Shown in pieces: positions 44,842 to 56,740 of a stretch of DNA of 64,000 nucleotides. A model generated the notes under the pieces. It did no database searches and was not told where the DNA came from. It worked only from the letters and a program-made list of their open reading frames with translations. The translations under genes were made by a program, and so were the position numbers. The stretch is from Pollenia angustigena (Eukaryota; Arthropoda; Insecta; Diptera; Polleniidae). Within the stretch, counting starts at the first letter, position 1, and every line of letters starts with the position of its first letter. Where the stretch lies: NCBI GenBank assembly GCA_930367215.1, contig OV884058.1:219398208-219462207 (forward strand), written 5' to 3'.

Positions 44842-45811
44842 CTGAGGCATTATCTTATATCGAGAGATATAAGCATATATACGGATAGAAAAGCTGCCAT
44901 TGCAGCCCTGGCTGGTGTCTTCAGGACATCAAAATTAACTGTGGAATGCCAAATGTTTCTAATTGAGATGGCGAAACATTTAACGCTAACGCTGGCCTGG
45001 CTTACAGGCCACAGGGGGTGCCTGGGAAACCAAACAGCTGACAGCATGTCCAAACAAGGCTAATTGGCATTTTAATGGTTCGCTGTTTATTTCTTATCAA
45101 ATTTGAGTCGTATAGAAAGGCTCAGAAAAGATGGCAGGTTGTGAAAACCTGCTCGATGGCCAGGACTCTATGGCCTGGCTAAAGGGTTGCCAGGCGTCCT
45201 GGAATGGCCTGGATTGTCCAGTTTTTTGGTGTTGTCCAGGTTCCAGCTTAAATGTAATTTGTCCAGTTAAAAAACTTTATTTAATTTTGAAAAATTAAAT
45301 TTTTTATTAATTATATTTATTATTGTTTAGAACAAAATCATATACTAAGAACAAATTGTAAGGAAAAAATTTCTAATTTTCCGACTGACATTTAAATTAA
45401 TGAGATAGAGAGAGAGTTTTTCAAAAATGTGATAAAAATTTATCTCGTTTGTTAGTCATAGCAATACTGTATGTGCAAGCACTTAAGGTATTTCTGATAA
45501 TCTTTATTCACAAGAATCCATTCATATGACTAAATTTTGATGAAAGTTGCAAAATGTTTCAAACATTTTTGCTAACAACTAAAGTAAAAGAGTTTTTAAA
45601 TTCTTCAAATAACAATACAAAAAAATATATATATGTGGCTAAACAAAACGTTATTAGCCATGTTCGGGAAATCGAATTCGAGTGAAATCAAAATCAAACA
45701 TACTTTAAAAACAATCCAGTGTTTAAAGTTCATTAAATAATTTTGTTTTTTATGCAAACTTCATACTATGAGTACAGCGTATCTTCATTAGGACATATTT
45801 TACAATAAAAC

Positions 45812-46850
45812 AAGTTAGAGTGCTATATTCGGCTATGCCGAATCTTATATACCCTTCACCATGATGAGATAAGAACAAAAAGGTATACACATAAATAAAT
45901 AAATATTAATTGAGCCACGCCAACTTTTCATTTCGTCATGCCGAAGAATATAAAAAAACAAAAAATTTATATATGTACTTAAGCCCGTTTCCTCTTTTGC
46001 CAAAGTTGATGTTTAAAATTCGTTTTATAATCTGAAAATCGTATTTTAGAACATAAAAAATTAAATTAACAGCCTGTTCATGGATTTCGATCGTCATCGT
46101 TCGCATAGAAAATAACATTAAAAACAAAAACAAACTTCGAACAATATTCGAATTTTGTTTTTGTTTTAAATGTAATTTTCTATGCGAACGATGACGTTCG
46201 ATATCGTTAAACAGGCAGTAAAAAAAATTATTTTTCGTATTCGAACTGGCAATATCATCAGTCTCAGGAGACAACTTAACAACTCGGCTACGAATGCTTT
46301 TACTGAAGAAGCGTTAAATTAAAATATATTGAGTTTGTTTCTTTATATGAGCGACATATCATATACATGCATTAATGTGTATGCGTAAAATTAAACACAC
46401 TACAAATAAAATCCACCACTTGTAGTGAAGGGTATAAAAAACAACAAAAAAAAAACACATTACCAACACTGTATTACCATAGCCACTGTTTGACCGCAGA
46501 AACCAAAATTGAATTGGTTTGTATGGTATGTTTATGTCGTTTTGATATGGTAATGTCACGTCTAATTGGACCTTAAAAGGAAAAAATTGAGGCAGTCATG
46601 GTTTTTTACTTACATCTCAGCCATTTGTGGACCGATCTTGCTGAATGTGTGACATAAATGTATAATAACCAGGCCCCCATCATATATGGAGTCTTCGGAA
46701 AACCCATTTCAACGGACAGACGGACATTGTTAAATCAACTTCGCTCCTCATAAGGACCCAGAATAAATATACTTTATAGGGTCTAATATCAATATTATAG
46801 AAATGACAAACGAAATGACAAACTTATATATACCCTATTCGCCACCTATG
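45812..46850 (-). mobile_element. Mini-me/Helitron-like repeat, minus orientation
   Basis: Starts with AAGTTAGAGTGCTATATTCG and the hairpin ATTCGGC-TAT-GCCGAAT (45827-45843). It ends with the head region in reverse (ACAGACGGACATTGTTAAATC at about 46719, GACAAACTTATATATACCC at about 46838). Same family as 57620-59059. Confidence 0.6.
46083..46205. repeat. Hairpin with ~50-bp arms
   Basis: The arms contain ATCGTCATCGTTCGCATAGA and its reverse complement at about 46183-46200, around an A/T-rich loop. It lies inside the mini-me-like repeat and was probably a separate MITE insertion. Confidence 0.6.
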
Positions 46851-47004
46851 AAGGCTATAAAAACGGCGGTAATTTAAACAAAAATTTTACTGGAAATCTC
46901 CATTGATTTCAATATCACTCGATCCATAACATTGCTGCTTATGTACTTTTTTATTTGATTTAATTTAATATATACAAACTTGAATTTATATATACGGTGG
47001 CAAC

Positions 47005-47483
47005 AAAACAAAAATCACCGAAACAGCATATGTAAACGGCTCGAAATATCAACTATTTATAAATAAAATATTATGAAACCAAAACAAGTTGGTTCGTACT
47101 GTCGAAGTCAGCAGGCTTTTCGATGGCACTTGCAGTGAATTCGCCCTGATTATAATTTTGTTTTATGATATGACTGAATTTTAAGTGTTACGTTTCCTTG
47201 CTTTTGAAAATTTTTTTTATTGCTAAATAAAATCTGAAGTAAAATTTTATTTTTTCTTATAAACAAAAATCACCGAAACAGCATATGTAAACGGCTCGAA
47301 ATATCAACTATTTATAAATAAAATATTATGAAACCAAAACAAGTTGGTTCGTACTGTCGAAGTCAGCAGGCTTTTCGATGGCACTTGCAGTGAATTCGCC
47401 CTGATTATAATTTTGTTTTATGATATGACTGAATTTTAAGTGTTACGTTTCCTTGCTTTTGAAAATTTTTTTTTATTGCAAAT
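47005..47483 (+). repeat. Direct tandem duplication, 255-bp unit
   Basis: AAAATCACCGAAACAGCATA at 47011 recurs at 47266, and the copies run collinear to the GAAAATTTTTTTTATTGC phrase. Each copy includes the right part of a CAAGGCGAATT-family element (GTGAATTCGCCCTG). Near-identical copies imply a recent event. Confidence 0.9.
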
Positions 47484-47809
47484 TGTCCAGTTATTTTTTT
47501 AAAACCCAGGTGAATTTTTTCTATTGTCCAGTTATTTGACTCTTGGTATCTGGCAACCCTACCTGGCTATGACCGCGTGCTACTTGGATTTGGTAGGACC
47601 CAGATCAGGACGATTATATCGGACATAAAAAACAGTTTTCAATATGGTCGGCGACCATTGGTCGCCTTTAACAAAACTATTTTAACTAAACATATTTTAA
47701 CATATCGCACTGGTTCCTCTAAAGGGATTTAACTTGAAATTTATAAATTTTCAGTGGAGACAAAAAACTGTTTTATTTTTATATGTACTTTTTTACTAAA
47801 GGGTTTTTT

Positions 47810-48150
47810 AGAGTGTCACCGCTTTGAGTTGGCACCACATTTAACATCTGAAAGTTGCTTTTTGTTTAGTTTACTTTGAAATTTCATTGTGAATTGAATT
47901 ACACCAGAGCAAGGCGTGCAAATTGTTAAAATTTGTAATAAAAAAAATTCAGCGAATTAAGCCCATTTCTGGTTGAATGGGTACGTAAACAAGCAGAATT
48001 AACGCATTTGGAGTAAGAAGAATCCACAAGCTTTTGTCGAAACACCATAACATCCACAGAAAATAACTGTTTGGTGCGCTTTATGGGATGGCGAAGTCAT
48101 TGCCCCATATGTGTTCAAAAATTATGCTGATCAGCCTGCCATGTGAACGT
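47810..48150 (+). pseudogene. Rosa-like mariner fragment
   Basis: A possible end, GAGTGTCACCGCTTTG (47812), then the transposase segments AHFWLNGYVNKQN (about 47965), ITVWCALWDGEVIAPYVF (about 48065) and YADQPA. Stops occur within, and everything from the second catalytic Asp onward is missing. Confidence 0.7.
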
Positions 48151-49380
48151 AACCCATCCTGCGATTTTAGGTATAAGCCACTGCTACCACGTAATTCTAG
48201 AATACACTACAGTGCCTCTTTAAGGAGCCCATACCCTTGACAAAAGAAAACCATTTGAGTATTGTCAAACTTGCATCTCAACATAATCATCCTTCATCTA
48301 TTCATTTTCATCATAAATTCATCAGCCACTCTTCGTCCATTATACATGGACCAGGCGGGAGTTTTCATTCATACACGGTTCTTTCTGGTTAGGCGTTTGT
48401 CAATCATTTTCATCATTCATGGTGCTGTTGGGACGGCATACATTTTACTCAATCATTTTCATTCTGAATTCAAACTTCAAAGCTTGGTACACCACAGGTT
48501 GCATACACCTGTTTTAAGATGTATGATATACATCTTATATCCTTGCGCTAAGGAAGCAGAATTTTCCGTAGTGGATGTAACACCAAGACGTCTGACTCCT
48601 CAAGATGCTTAAAATTTGCCCCCTTAGAGGCATAGCACATCTCTCGGGGGGACGTCGTATCGACAACTGTGATAATGATTTACATGAGCACCTCCACTAT
48701 GACCTTATCTAATGGTGGATCTCAAGTACTTACCAAATGCCGTTGAGTGAGTGAAGGATCATTTGCACATACAGGTAGCAATTTCGAGTGAAGGCGGAGC
48801 TATCTAACCTCCAATGCTATTCACAAATCCAAGCAGCTTCTGTTGAATAGCACAGACCGAACTTTCCCAAGCATTTCTCGCAAGTAGCACACCTGGGGGC
48901 TACTCACTGAGGTACAAACTTTAACTCAATGAAGTCCATAGGACCCCAAGTATCTTTGTCTTTTGGAAGTTTGGCTCAACCAGGGAGCACTCAACTGATT
49001 TTAAAATATATGAGATTCCGAATAACGCCAGTATATTAATTAAAGCGCCGACGTTAAGTTAATAACCAAGGCAGAGTGTTCAATTTTTACCTTACGGATT
49101 TAAGAAGGATCCTTTAGATGATCCCTACAACCCCCGGGGGAAGTAAATAACCAAGGGAGAATGGTAAATTTTCGCCTAACGGATCCAAAAAGGATGTTAA
49201 ACCAAAAGGTGAAATATCCTTTAAAAGATCCCTACTACCCCCTGGGGGTTTTATCGACAGTAAAACCGGCAAATCTTAACTATCGCCGATATATCGGTGG
49301 CGGTTACATCCCTTATAAAAACCCTGTCCCTGCTCATTGCTTTAGATCTTCCAAAGGGGTTTTTTAAATTATTGTTTTTT
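48151..49380. repeat. GC-richer unclassified repeat region
   Basis: GC content is visibly above background, with phrases such as CTCGGGGGGACGTCG (48653) and CACCTGGGGGCTACTCAC (48889). A diverged direct repeat of about 100 bp lies at 49060-49250 (ATAACCAAGG(C/G)AGA.. to CCCCCGGGGG/CCCCCTGGGG). It may be a decayed LINE, but no domain is readable. The 116-codon ORF at 48262-48612 is not recognised. Confidence 0.35.
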
Positions 49381-50699
49381 ATGTTTTCAAAATAATCAAA
49401 ATTTATTTGAGTTAAATACATCTACTTTAAACTCTGGCAACAAAGTATCTTTAAGAAAATAATATATTTTCCTTTAAATACTTTATATAAAGTACTAAAA
49501 TAAATAAGAAGAACTTAAAACTCAAAGCAAAACACAACAATCTCTTCAAATTATAATAAGTGAATAACAAATTTATGGAAAATCAAAAGTTTTAAATTTT
49601 ATTAATATTTTTAATTTGCAGGCAAACAAACAAAAAAATCAACTACGAATAAGAAAACTTTAAAAGTTGTCTGGATACGAGTATTTGAATATTTGGAAAC
49701 AGGAGTATGAACAAGTGTAGCTGTGTTTGTATTTCATCAAGAATGCTGAACTCAAGTGGCTTCTTTACCAGAAAATTATTTTGCCATAAAGCGCTGAAAG
49801 TTAAATCAAAGTTGTTTAAAAACTTTAAGTCAATTACGTTTGGTAAATACTTTCTGTTTGATATGCTAAATGTCCAAACTCAAACCAATTTTCTTGAAAC
49901 GTCTCTTCTCCGCTATTTAAAATTTCTGTCTTCCCTATTTTGCTTTGTGTTACTAATTCAAATTAAAATTGATTTATTCATTGGTTAAGAATTTCAAGTT
50001 TCTAAGTACATCAAATTCTTGGGGGAAATATTTTATTTTATTGTAAAAAGATTTAAGCAAGAAAATGTTTTACTCGCTGCTCTATTTGATAAAGTTCAAT
50101 TAATTTTATTCTAAACGAAACATAAACAAGAAAGTTAAGTATCTTAAGTTTAAGCAAGTAAGAAAGGGTAGTCGTTTAAAACAGAACATGTGATACCCTA
50201 AATCACACTATCTTGAGAAAAATGTTACCCTAGATGACCCTCTTGGGTAGTAATGGATATTTATATAATTTATATACATCGATGTCTTCCGATTTGGATA
50301 AGCTTTCTTTTGAGCAAAAAAAAAAAACATTCTGGATAAAAGTAAATAAAATAAAAGTTTTAAATTTAAAAAAAATTTATGATATAAAAATTTTTTAAAA
50401 AAAAAACAAAAAAAAAATTTCGAAAATATTGATCAAATGGCTATCGAAGAGCTTGTGAAAAATTTTCCTAACACCAATAGGTACTAAGCTACATGGATGA
50501 GAAAGAAAACCTGTATGGCCAAAATGTCAAACTTTGACCCCCTCTCACTGAGAAACTTTTTGACCGATCTTGTGGAAAATGTGTGTCTAAACTACTATCT
50601 AATAGGACTAACCATGGTGTAAATTTCATCCAATTCGGACGACACCGATTTAAAAATTGGTTCACTTGACATGAAATCCCCCATATAAATTTCACTAGG
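49381..50699. other. AT-rich DNA, then dispersed-repeat sequence
   Basis: 49381-50190 is AT-rich with incidental ORFs. 50200-50699 has a repeat-like texture (GACCGATCTTGTGGAAAATG, CATCCAATTCGGAC) recalling mini-me bodies. No ends defined. Confidence 0.35.
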
Positions 50700-50960
50700 A
50701 AACAGTCATTTTGCGGTCTGGAATTTGACTGCACATTTTTACCAATTTGAGGTCGCTGATTTCAAATCGAATCTCCATTTCTTCTCTATAAGCCCTACTT
50801 TCGAGATATACCGTCCGAAATTCAGGCACTTTCACTACATATATTGAAAAGGGTTGACTTAATCCGAAACTCGGCACCAGTTTTATATTTAAGCCGTGCT
50901 TACATTATTTTTAAATTTGCCCTGTAGTTTCAGAGTTACTTTGAATTTTTGATAAATAAA

Positions 50961-51828
50961 TTAGTATTGTGGTTATTTTGTTGAACTATTTATTAGGCTT
51001 AAGTTCATGAAATTTAATTTTTCATTAAATTATTTTTATGAAGAAAGGAATTTTACAACATGAAAATAAATTAAAATTGTTATTGATAATCATTCATTCT
51101 TGACTGACCTGAGATTCGAACCCAGGCGGCTGGTTACCCTGACATGTTTCGATCGCTACCACTCGATCTCCTCAGAGGGTTTTGCCGTCTTACACTCGCA
51201 GGCGAAACATGTCAGGGTAACCAGCCGCCTGGGTTCGAATCTAATGCCAGCCGCCTGGGTTCGAATCTTCATAAAAAATAATTTAATGAAAATTAAATTT
51301 GATGAACTTAAGCCTGATTAAAAATATTGAAAATTTGGATTAAAAACCATAAATAGTTCAATAAAATTACCACAATACTAATTATTGTTAAAGCTAAGAC
51401 ACGAGATCTATGTGTACATTTGTCCTTCAAGTTGTGCTGAAAAAGGTCAACAGGAAAAAGAAAGACAAACATGAAAAAACAAATATGTATTTTGGACTTC
51501 AAGAAGAATTCTTGACAAAAAGTACGAAAAAACAGAGGTAAAGGAAAAACATGTATAATCATTCAAAAAAGCAAATTTCGATCTACCAAAGGGTTAAAAT
51601 ACAATTTGGTTTAAGGGTTGATGTTTGACTATTGACGCCAGCAGTCGTCGATGGCTGCGAGTGTAAGATAGGAGTGGTAGCGATCGAAACATGTCAGGGT
51701 AACCAGCCGCCTGGGTTCGAATCTCAGGTCAGTCAAGAATGAATGATTATCAATAACAATTTTAATTAATTTTCATGTTGTAAAATTCCTTTCTTTATAA
51801 AAATAATTTAATGAAAATTATATTTGAC
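50961..51828. repeat. Inverted and tandem copies of the tRNA-like 560-bp unit
   Basis: 50961-51200 is a minus-oriented unit (B-box reversed in GATTCGAACCCAGG). 51201-51395 is a plus-oriented partial with a doubled GCCGCCTGGGTTCGAATCT. 51396-51828 is another plus unit that continues beyond the GTACC element at 54741-54770. The plus copies keep GATCGAAACATGTCAGGGTA and GGTTCGAATCTCAGG. Confidence 0.65.
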
Positions 51829-52660
51829 TAGCATTTAACCCGCTACTTCGTTAGCGTCTCCTTTTTCTTCGTGGACATATTTTTATGCCAAAGTTTATTT
51901 TCAAAAAAGTACCAGGCACCTGTCCCCTTATTTTTTTTTAACGAACAACAATAAGTGTTAAATTTTTTGGATCTCTTTAATTTTGGATTTTTTTGGTTAG
52001 CGGAATCGATTTGGCGAGAGGACAACCTTCGGTCCAAAAGTCAGCTTTTTAGCTTCAAGAGTTTAGGATGTGCGATGATGAATCCGTCAGTTACTTTACA
52101 AATTTATATTATATAGAGATGGAGAAAAATGTTGAGAGAACAGTAACAAAATTAGGAACGATTTTCACACCTTAAACGTTTGAATTTCAAAAAAGGGGCA
52201 AACCTGTTTTGTATTTTTTAGATAAGCTAAAAATGTGATACAATATTTATTTACCCTTTTACACCCCAAAAAGGTCTTCCTTCAAAAAAGTACCAGACAC
52301 CTCTCCGTTTATTTTTTTTAATGAACAATAATTAGTATTAAATTTTTTGTATCTCTTTTTGTTTAGGAAATATACGGTTAGCGAATTGCTGATGTTTTTT
52401 ATCTCTTTTAGTTTAGGAGGTATGAGGTTCGCGGGATCGATATACATAGGTACAATTTTCACCCCTGAAACGTTCGAATTTCGAAAAAGTACCAAATTCG
52501 CATTTGTATTTTTTAGATAAGTAACAAATGTTATTTAATTTTTATTTCTATACGTATTGGCTTAAAAGCTAGATTTACTACCTAAAACGTTAAAGTACCA
52601 GACACCAATTTGCTTTTTTATTTAATGCACAAAAATAAATATTAAATTAAAAAAATTACC

Positions 52661-54075
52661 AGTTTATTTAAAAAAAAAATCCCTCTTACAGATTCTCATT
52701 CACTCAGGAGCTTGCATGTTTAATTTTATGTTTCTAGATCCAATAAATACGGATATATAAAAGGTACCAGTTAAAGAACAAAATAGTACCAAAAGCCCTC
52801 TTACAGATTTTCATTCACTCAGGACCTTGCATGTTTAATTTTATGTTTCTAGGTCCAATACTAACGGAAATTCAAAAAGTACCAGTTAAAGAACAAAGAA
52901 GTACCAAAAACTTCCCTCTTATATATTCTTATCCACTTAGGGCATTGCATCTTGAATTTTATGTTTCTAAGTCCAATAATAACGGATATTCAAAAAGTAC
53001 CAGTTTAATAACTAAAAAGTACCTATAAGCGCTTTTAGAGATTCTCATTCACTCAGAACCATGCACGTTTAATTTTATTTTCATTAGACCAACATTAGCG
53101 AAAATTTAAAAAAAGGACCAGTTAAAAAACGAAAAAGCACCAAAAAGATCTCTCTAACAGATTGTCATTCACTCAAGACCTTCCATGTTTAATTGCATGT
53201 TTCTGGGTCCAATACTAACGGAAATTCAAAAAGTACCAGCTAACGAATAAAAAAGTACCAATAAGATCCCACTTAAAGATTCTCATTTACACAGTATCGT
53301 GCATGTTTAATTTTATGTTTCTAGGTCCAATACTGACGGAAACTCAAAAAGTACCAGTAAATGAACAAAAAAGTACCAAAAACTTTCCTCTTAGATTCTT
53401 ATCCACCCAGGACCTTGCATGTTTAATTTTATCTGTCTATGTCCAATACCAACGGAAATTCAAAAAGTACCAGTCCAAGATTAAAAAAGTACCAAAAAGT
53501 TCACTCTTATAGATTCTCATCCATCCAGGGCATTGCATATTGAATTGTATGTTTCTAGGTCCAATACTAACAGAAATTCAAAAAGTACCAGTTAATGAAC
53601 AAAAAAGTACCAAAAAGTTCCCTCTTATAGGTTTTCATCCATTCAGGACATTGCATGTTTAATTTTATTTTTATAGGTCCAATACTAACGGAAATTCAAA
53701 AAGTACCATTTTATGAACAGAAAAGTACCAAAAACTTCCCCTTATGGATTCTTAACCACTCAGGACATTTCATTTTGAATTTTATGTTTCTAAGTCCAAT
53801 ATTAACGTAAATTCAAAAAGTACCAGTTAATGAACAAAAAAGTACCAAAAAGTTCCCTCTTATAGATTCTCATCCATTCGGGACATTGCATGTTTAATTT
53901 TATTTTTATAGGTCCAATACTAACGGAAATTCAAAAAGTACCAGTTAATTAACAGAAAAGTACCAAAAACTGCCCCTTATGGATTCTTATCCATTCCGGA
54001 CATTGCATGATGAATCTTATGTTTTTAGGTCCAACATAAACGATAATTTAAAAAATACCAGTTGTAGAACCAAAA
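52661..54075 (+). repeat. Tandem array, ~12 x 117 bp
   Basis: The anchor AAAAAGTACCAG recurs at about 52771, 52879, 52996, 53115, 53230, 53348, 53466, 53582, 53700, 53818, 53936 and 54053. Each unit has CTCAGGAC-type, TTTAATTTTATGTTTCTAGG and CCAATACTAACGGAAATTC phrases and a second GTACCAAAAA. Units differ from each other by several substitutions. The ORFs at 52831 and 53303 are parts of repeat units. Confidence 0.9.
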
Positions 54076-54673
54076 AGTTAAGTAAAATATCAAATTTCTC
54101 GTATTTCCCCTTTTTGGTACTATTTTCCCCCCATTAAAGTATAAAAAATTTCAGTATAATAGTGGCAGCCCATAATTTAGTACGAATATTTCAATAAATG
54201 GAGAAAAATGTTTTTTAAAAAAAGTACCAAAAATAGTTACGATTTTTACCCCTTAAATGTTCGAATTTCGAAAAAGTACCAAATTTAAATTCGTATATTT
54301 TTGTTAGGTTTCGAATGTGGTATTAATTTTGTTTCTATGTTTATTGGTTCAAAAGATAGATGGGGTGTCAAAAAAGTACTAAAATTCAGATATTACCCGT
54401 TTACTCCCAAATAGGGCCGAATTTCAAAAAAGTACCAGACACCTGTCCGCTTATTTTTCTAAAGAACAACGATAGGTATTAAATTTTTTTGTATCTCTTT
54501 TAGTTTTGGAGATATAAGGTTACCGAATTTTCCCGTTTTTACCCTTTTTTACCCCCTAAACATTCGAATTTCCAAAAATCCCGTCTTAGTGGATCGATTT
54601 GGGGAGTGACCAATCTCTGGTCCAAATTTCAAGTGTCTAGCTTCAGGCGTTTAGGCTGTGCGATGATGAATCG

Positions 54674-54710
54674 GTGAGTCAGTGAGTCAGTGAGTCAGTC
54701 AGTGAGTCAG
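54674..54710 (+). repeat. (GAGTCAGT)n microsatellite
   Basis: Five imperfect GTGAGTCA/GTCAGTCA units near the right end of the GTACC element. Confidence 0.8.
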
Positions 54711-54770
54711 TAACGTTACAATTTTATATATATAGATGATTAAAAATATTGAAAATTTGGATTAAAAGGA

Positions 54771-55069
54771 ATATTTAAAAAAAAAAAAAATGTTTTGTCT
54801 TTAAAAATTCGTGAAAAAATAAATTGCGACAATTATGTTAAGTTAAGCTTAACATAATTTCGAATCAAATGAGGTTTATTACATTGTAATCGGTGCACAA
54901 CCTTTGATTTTATTCACAATTTACTTAAAAAACTGATTATCGATTTCCATACAAAAACGATAAAACGCTCATGACACACACATATTTAAAATGTTATTTT
55001 TGTATGGAAATCGGTATTCAGTCTTTTCAGTAAATTGTTAACTTTTTTTTTGTTAACTGAATATGGTCA
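54771..55069. other. AT-rich spacer with a small inverted repeat
   Basis: ATCGATTTCCATACAAAAA (54939) and its reverse at about 54997-55015 form a weak hairpin. Nothing else. Confidence 0.4.
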
Positions 55070-55220
55070 ACCGTTTTCAAGTTCTTCCAATATATGTATG
55101 TAGTGAAAGTGCCTTAATTTTGGTCATAACGGTATATCTTGAAAAGTAGAGCGGATAGAGAAAAATCAGCGGATAGAGAAATCAGCGACCTCAAATTAGT
55201 AAAAATTTAATTCCAGGCAG

Positions 55221-55587
55221 CACAAAAAATTTGTTCCCTTGTGTTTTTTACATGGACCAACAACAAGCCAGACCGACATCGTTAGAATGACACAGTGACC
55301 ATCATCAGCTCAAACACCCTCCCGACTATGGTGGCGAATTATATTGACAAATTATTACTCCTATGCCCTTGCCAAAATTGGGTTCTTGCTGAATATTATT
55401 TTGAAACAAATGGCATTAAACAACCGATATTTTGTTAAAAGCTTATGGCATTTTCTTTTCTAAAAAAACTGTTACATGTGAATTGGCAACATTTTTAAAT
55501 GCTCCCTTAATTTTTAAGACGTGTTTCATATTAAACGTTTACAAAAGAACACAAATTTCGGCATTTAACAATAAAGTAAAATTAGCT
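55221..55587. other. Unassigned sequence
   Basis: A short GC-richer part (55250-55345) of unknown origin. No coding features were supported. Confidence 0.35.
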
Positions 55588-55719
55588 CAAGATAAATTCA
55601 ATTACAGGTGGTGGCAAGACTACAATCCAAAGCCAACAGAAACAACAGATGTTTTTTGTATTGCATTGTTAGTGTTTACGGCTCGAAACATGCCACCACA
55701 TTGTACTGAATTCGCCTTG
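55588..55719 (+). mobile_element. Short CAAGGCGAATT-family copy (132 bp)
   Basis: The left end is CAAGATAAATTCAATTACAGG (diverged). The right end reversed is CAAGGCGAATTCAGTACAATG. The body shares CATTGTTAGTGTTTACGGCT with 5985-6623. TSD not clear. Confidence 0.65.
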
Positions 55720-56402
55720 AGCCAGTGCTGCACTCATGCCCCTTTAATTAAAGTGAGTGTTGACATGTAGCATTTTTTAAAGGTAACATCGTCAGAAAAG
55801 AATGCTTTACACTTTGAAAATAACACATGTTTTTCAGAAAAGAACATAAAAAAATGTAAAAGGCGGAATAAATGCAGAATTTTACTCAGAAAAGAAAACG
55901 CCAATTAATAATCTTCAATATTTACAAACTTTGCAAGTATGCCTGCCTATAAAAGAAGGTTCTCAATATTTGATGTGTAAAGGATTTGTACCAAAATTAA
56001 ATCTCAAGTCGCTATTAACTTTGTTACTGTACTTTAAAAAAAAAATGGTTTAAAAGTAGACAATTTGCTTCACAGAAGCCCTCTTCCCCCCTGAAATACC
56101 AGCAACTTAAGTATATTTTCAATAATGAATTACATAATTTAATTTTAAAAGCCATTTTGTTTAAAAAACGCCTAAATACTCTTATAATAAATACCACTGA
56201 GAGTTTATTTGCAATACATTTCTTTGACCAATTTAATTTATTTGGCTTAAATTTTGTTTATAGAAGACATGTTGGAAGAACAATAGAATTTTAACAGGGT
56301 GTTTCAAAAATTTTAACTTTCAAAACCGGTTAACATTCCCACTGACTGCATTTTCCTCGTCAAAATCATTTTGTTTACCATAGAATTTAGGAAGTTAACG
56401 AA
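55720..56402. other. AT-rich DNA
   Basis: No feature recognised. Confidence 0.45.
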
Positions 56403-56637
56403 GGCCCTAATTATGTAAAACGCAACGCAACGCCAAGAATTACATTGAAAGCAGAAACAAAGCCATAAATATTTTGTAATTTTGTTGCTGCTTTCAACAG
56501 AAATTCACATTGCCTTTTAAAATTTTAAAACGGTACATGAACTTCTGTAGAAAGCAACATCAAAATTACAAAATATTTATAGCTTTGTTTTTGCTTTCAA
56601 TGTTATTCTTTGGCGTTGCGTTTTATATAATTTGGGC
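56403..56637. mobile_element. Foldback MITE, GGCCC[T/A]AATTAT ends
   Basis: About 100-bp arms. Left: GGCCCTAATTATGTAAAACG..AAAGCCATAAATATTTTGTA. Right, reversed: GGCCCAAATTATATAAAACG..AAAGCTATAAATATTTTGTA. The flanking GAA on both sides may be a 3-bp TSD. Non-coding. Confidence 0.8.
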
Positions 56638-56740
56638 CGAAATCTTTTACTTTGCAATACAATAAAAGAAAAAAATTTCAAACATTGTTCGTTAAACCGC
56701 AATCATAACGTGTTTGAATCAGTTAATCATGTATTAGAAG

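Larger units (their letters stand above)
45182..47561. mobile_element. 2.38-kb hAT-like non-autonomous element with perfect 8-bp TSD
   Basis: The ends are AAGGGTTGCCAGGCGTCC and reversed TAGGGTTGCCAGATACC. The TSD CCTGGCTA is at 45174-45181 and 47562-47569. Subterminal TTGTCCAGTTA motifs occur near both ends (45216, 45258; 47484, 47524), as expected for hAT transposase-binding repeats. The LINE reading frame resumes across the site, confirming the insertion. Inside are a mini-me-like repeat, a hairpin and a tandem duplication, but no transposase. Confidence 0.9.
44842..47690 (+). pseudogene. Non-LTR retrotransposon RNase H fragment, split by a hAT-like element
   Basis: 44877-45062 reads YTDRKAAIAALAG..LTLAWLTGHRG..GNQTADSMSKQG, the RNase H motif set of R1/LOA/I-type LINEs, with a stop after it. 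The post-RNase H tail begins at about 45130 (RWQVV.TCSMARTLWPG) and continues, after the inserted element and one TSD copy are excluded, at 47570 with YDRVLLGFGRTQIRTII. No RT or endonuclease is present; a dead fragment. Confidence 0.7.
51829..54737 (+). mobile_element. GTACC-repeat element, fullest copy
   Basis: The left border is CTAGCATTTAACCCGCTACT and the right border AACGTTACAATTTTATATAT followed by ATAGATG. It is inserted within a 560-bp-family unit, whose sequence resumes at ATTAAAAATATTGAAAATTT. The order is unique sequence with GTACCAGACACC phrases, a tandem array, unique sequence repeating the first part, then a (GAGTCAGT)n run. No ORF with a domain. The class is unknown to me. Confidence 0.65.
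50700..55220. repeat. Widely spaced inverted repeat flanking a 4.5-kb nest
   Basis: 50745-50850 and 55070-55205 are inverted copies: AATTTGAGGTCGCTGATTTC, a GAGATATACCG(T/C) core and AGGCACTTTCACTACATA. They could be the arms of one foldback element later filled by insertions, or two separate insertions. The GAGATATACCGTTAT-type core also occurs in the arms of 1292-2630. Confidence 0.55.

Noticed and set aside
48262..48612. 116-codon ORF as a host gene
   Set aside because: No domain recognised, low-complexity hydrophobic N-terminus, and embedded in unclassified repeat sequence. Reported only as a repeat region.
52661..54075. Regularly spaced repeats resembling a CRISPR array
   Set aside because: Units are 117 bp with homology along the whole unit and no unique spacers; the setting is a fly genome. 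It is a tandem minisatellite.
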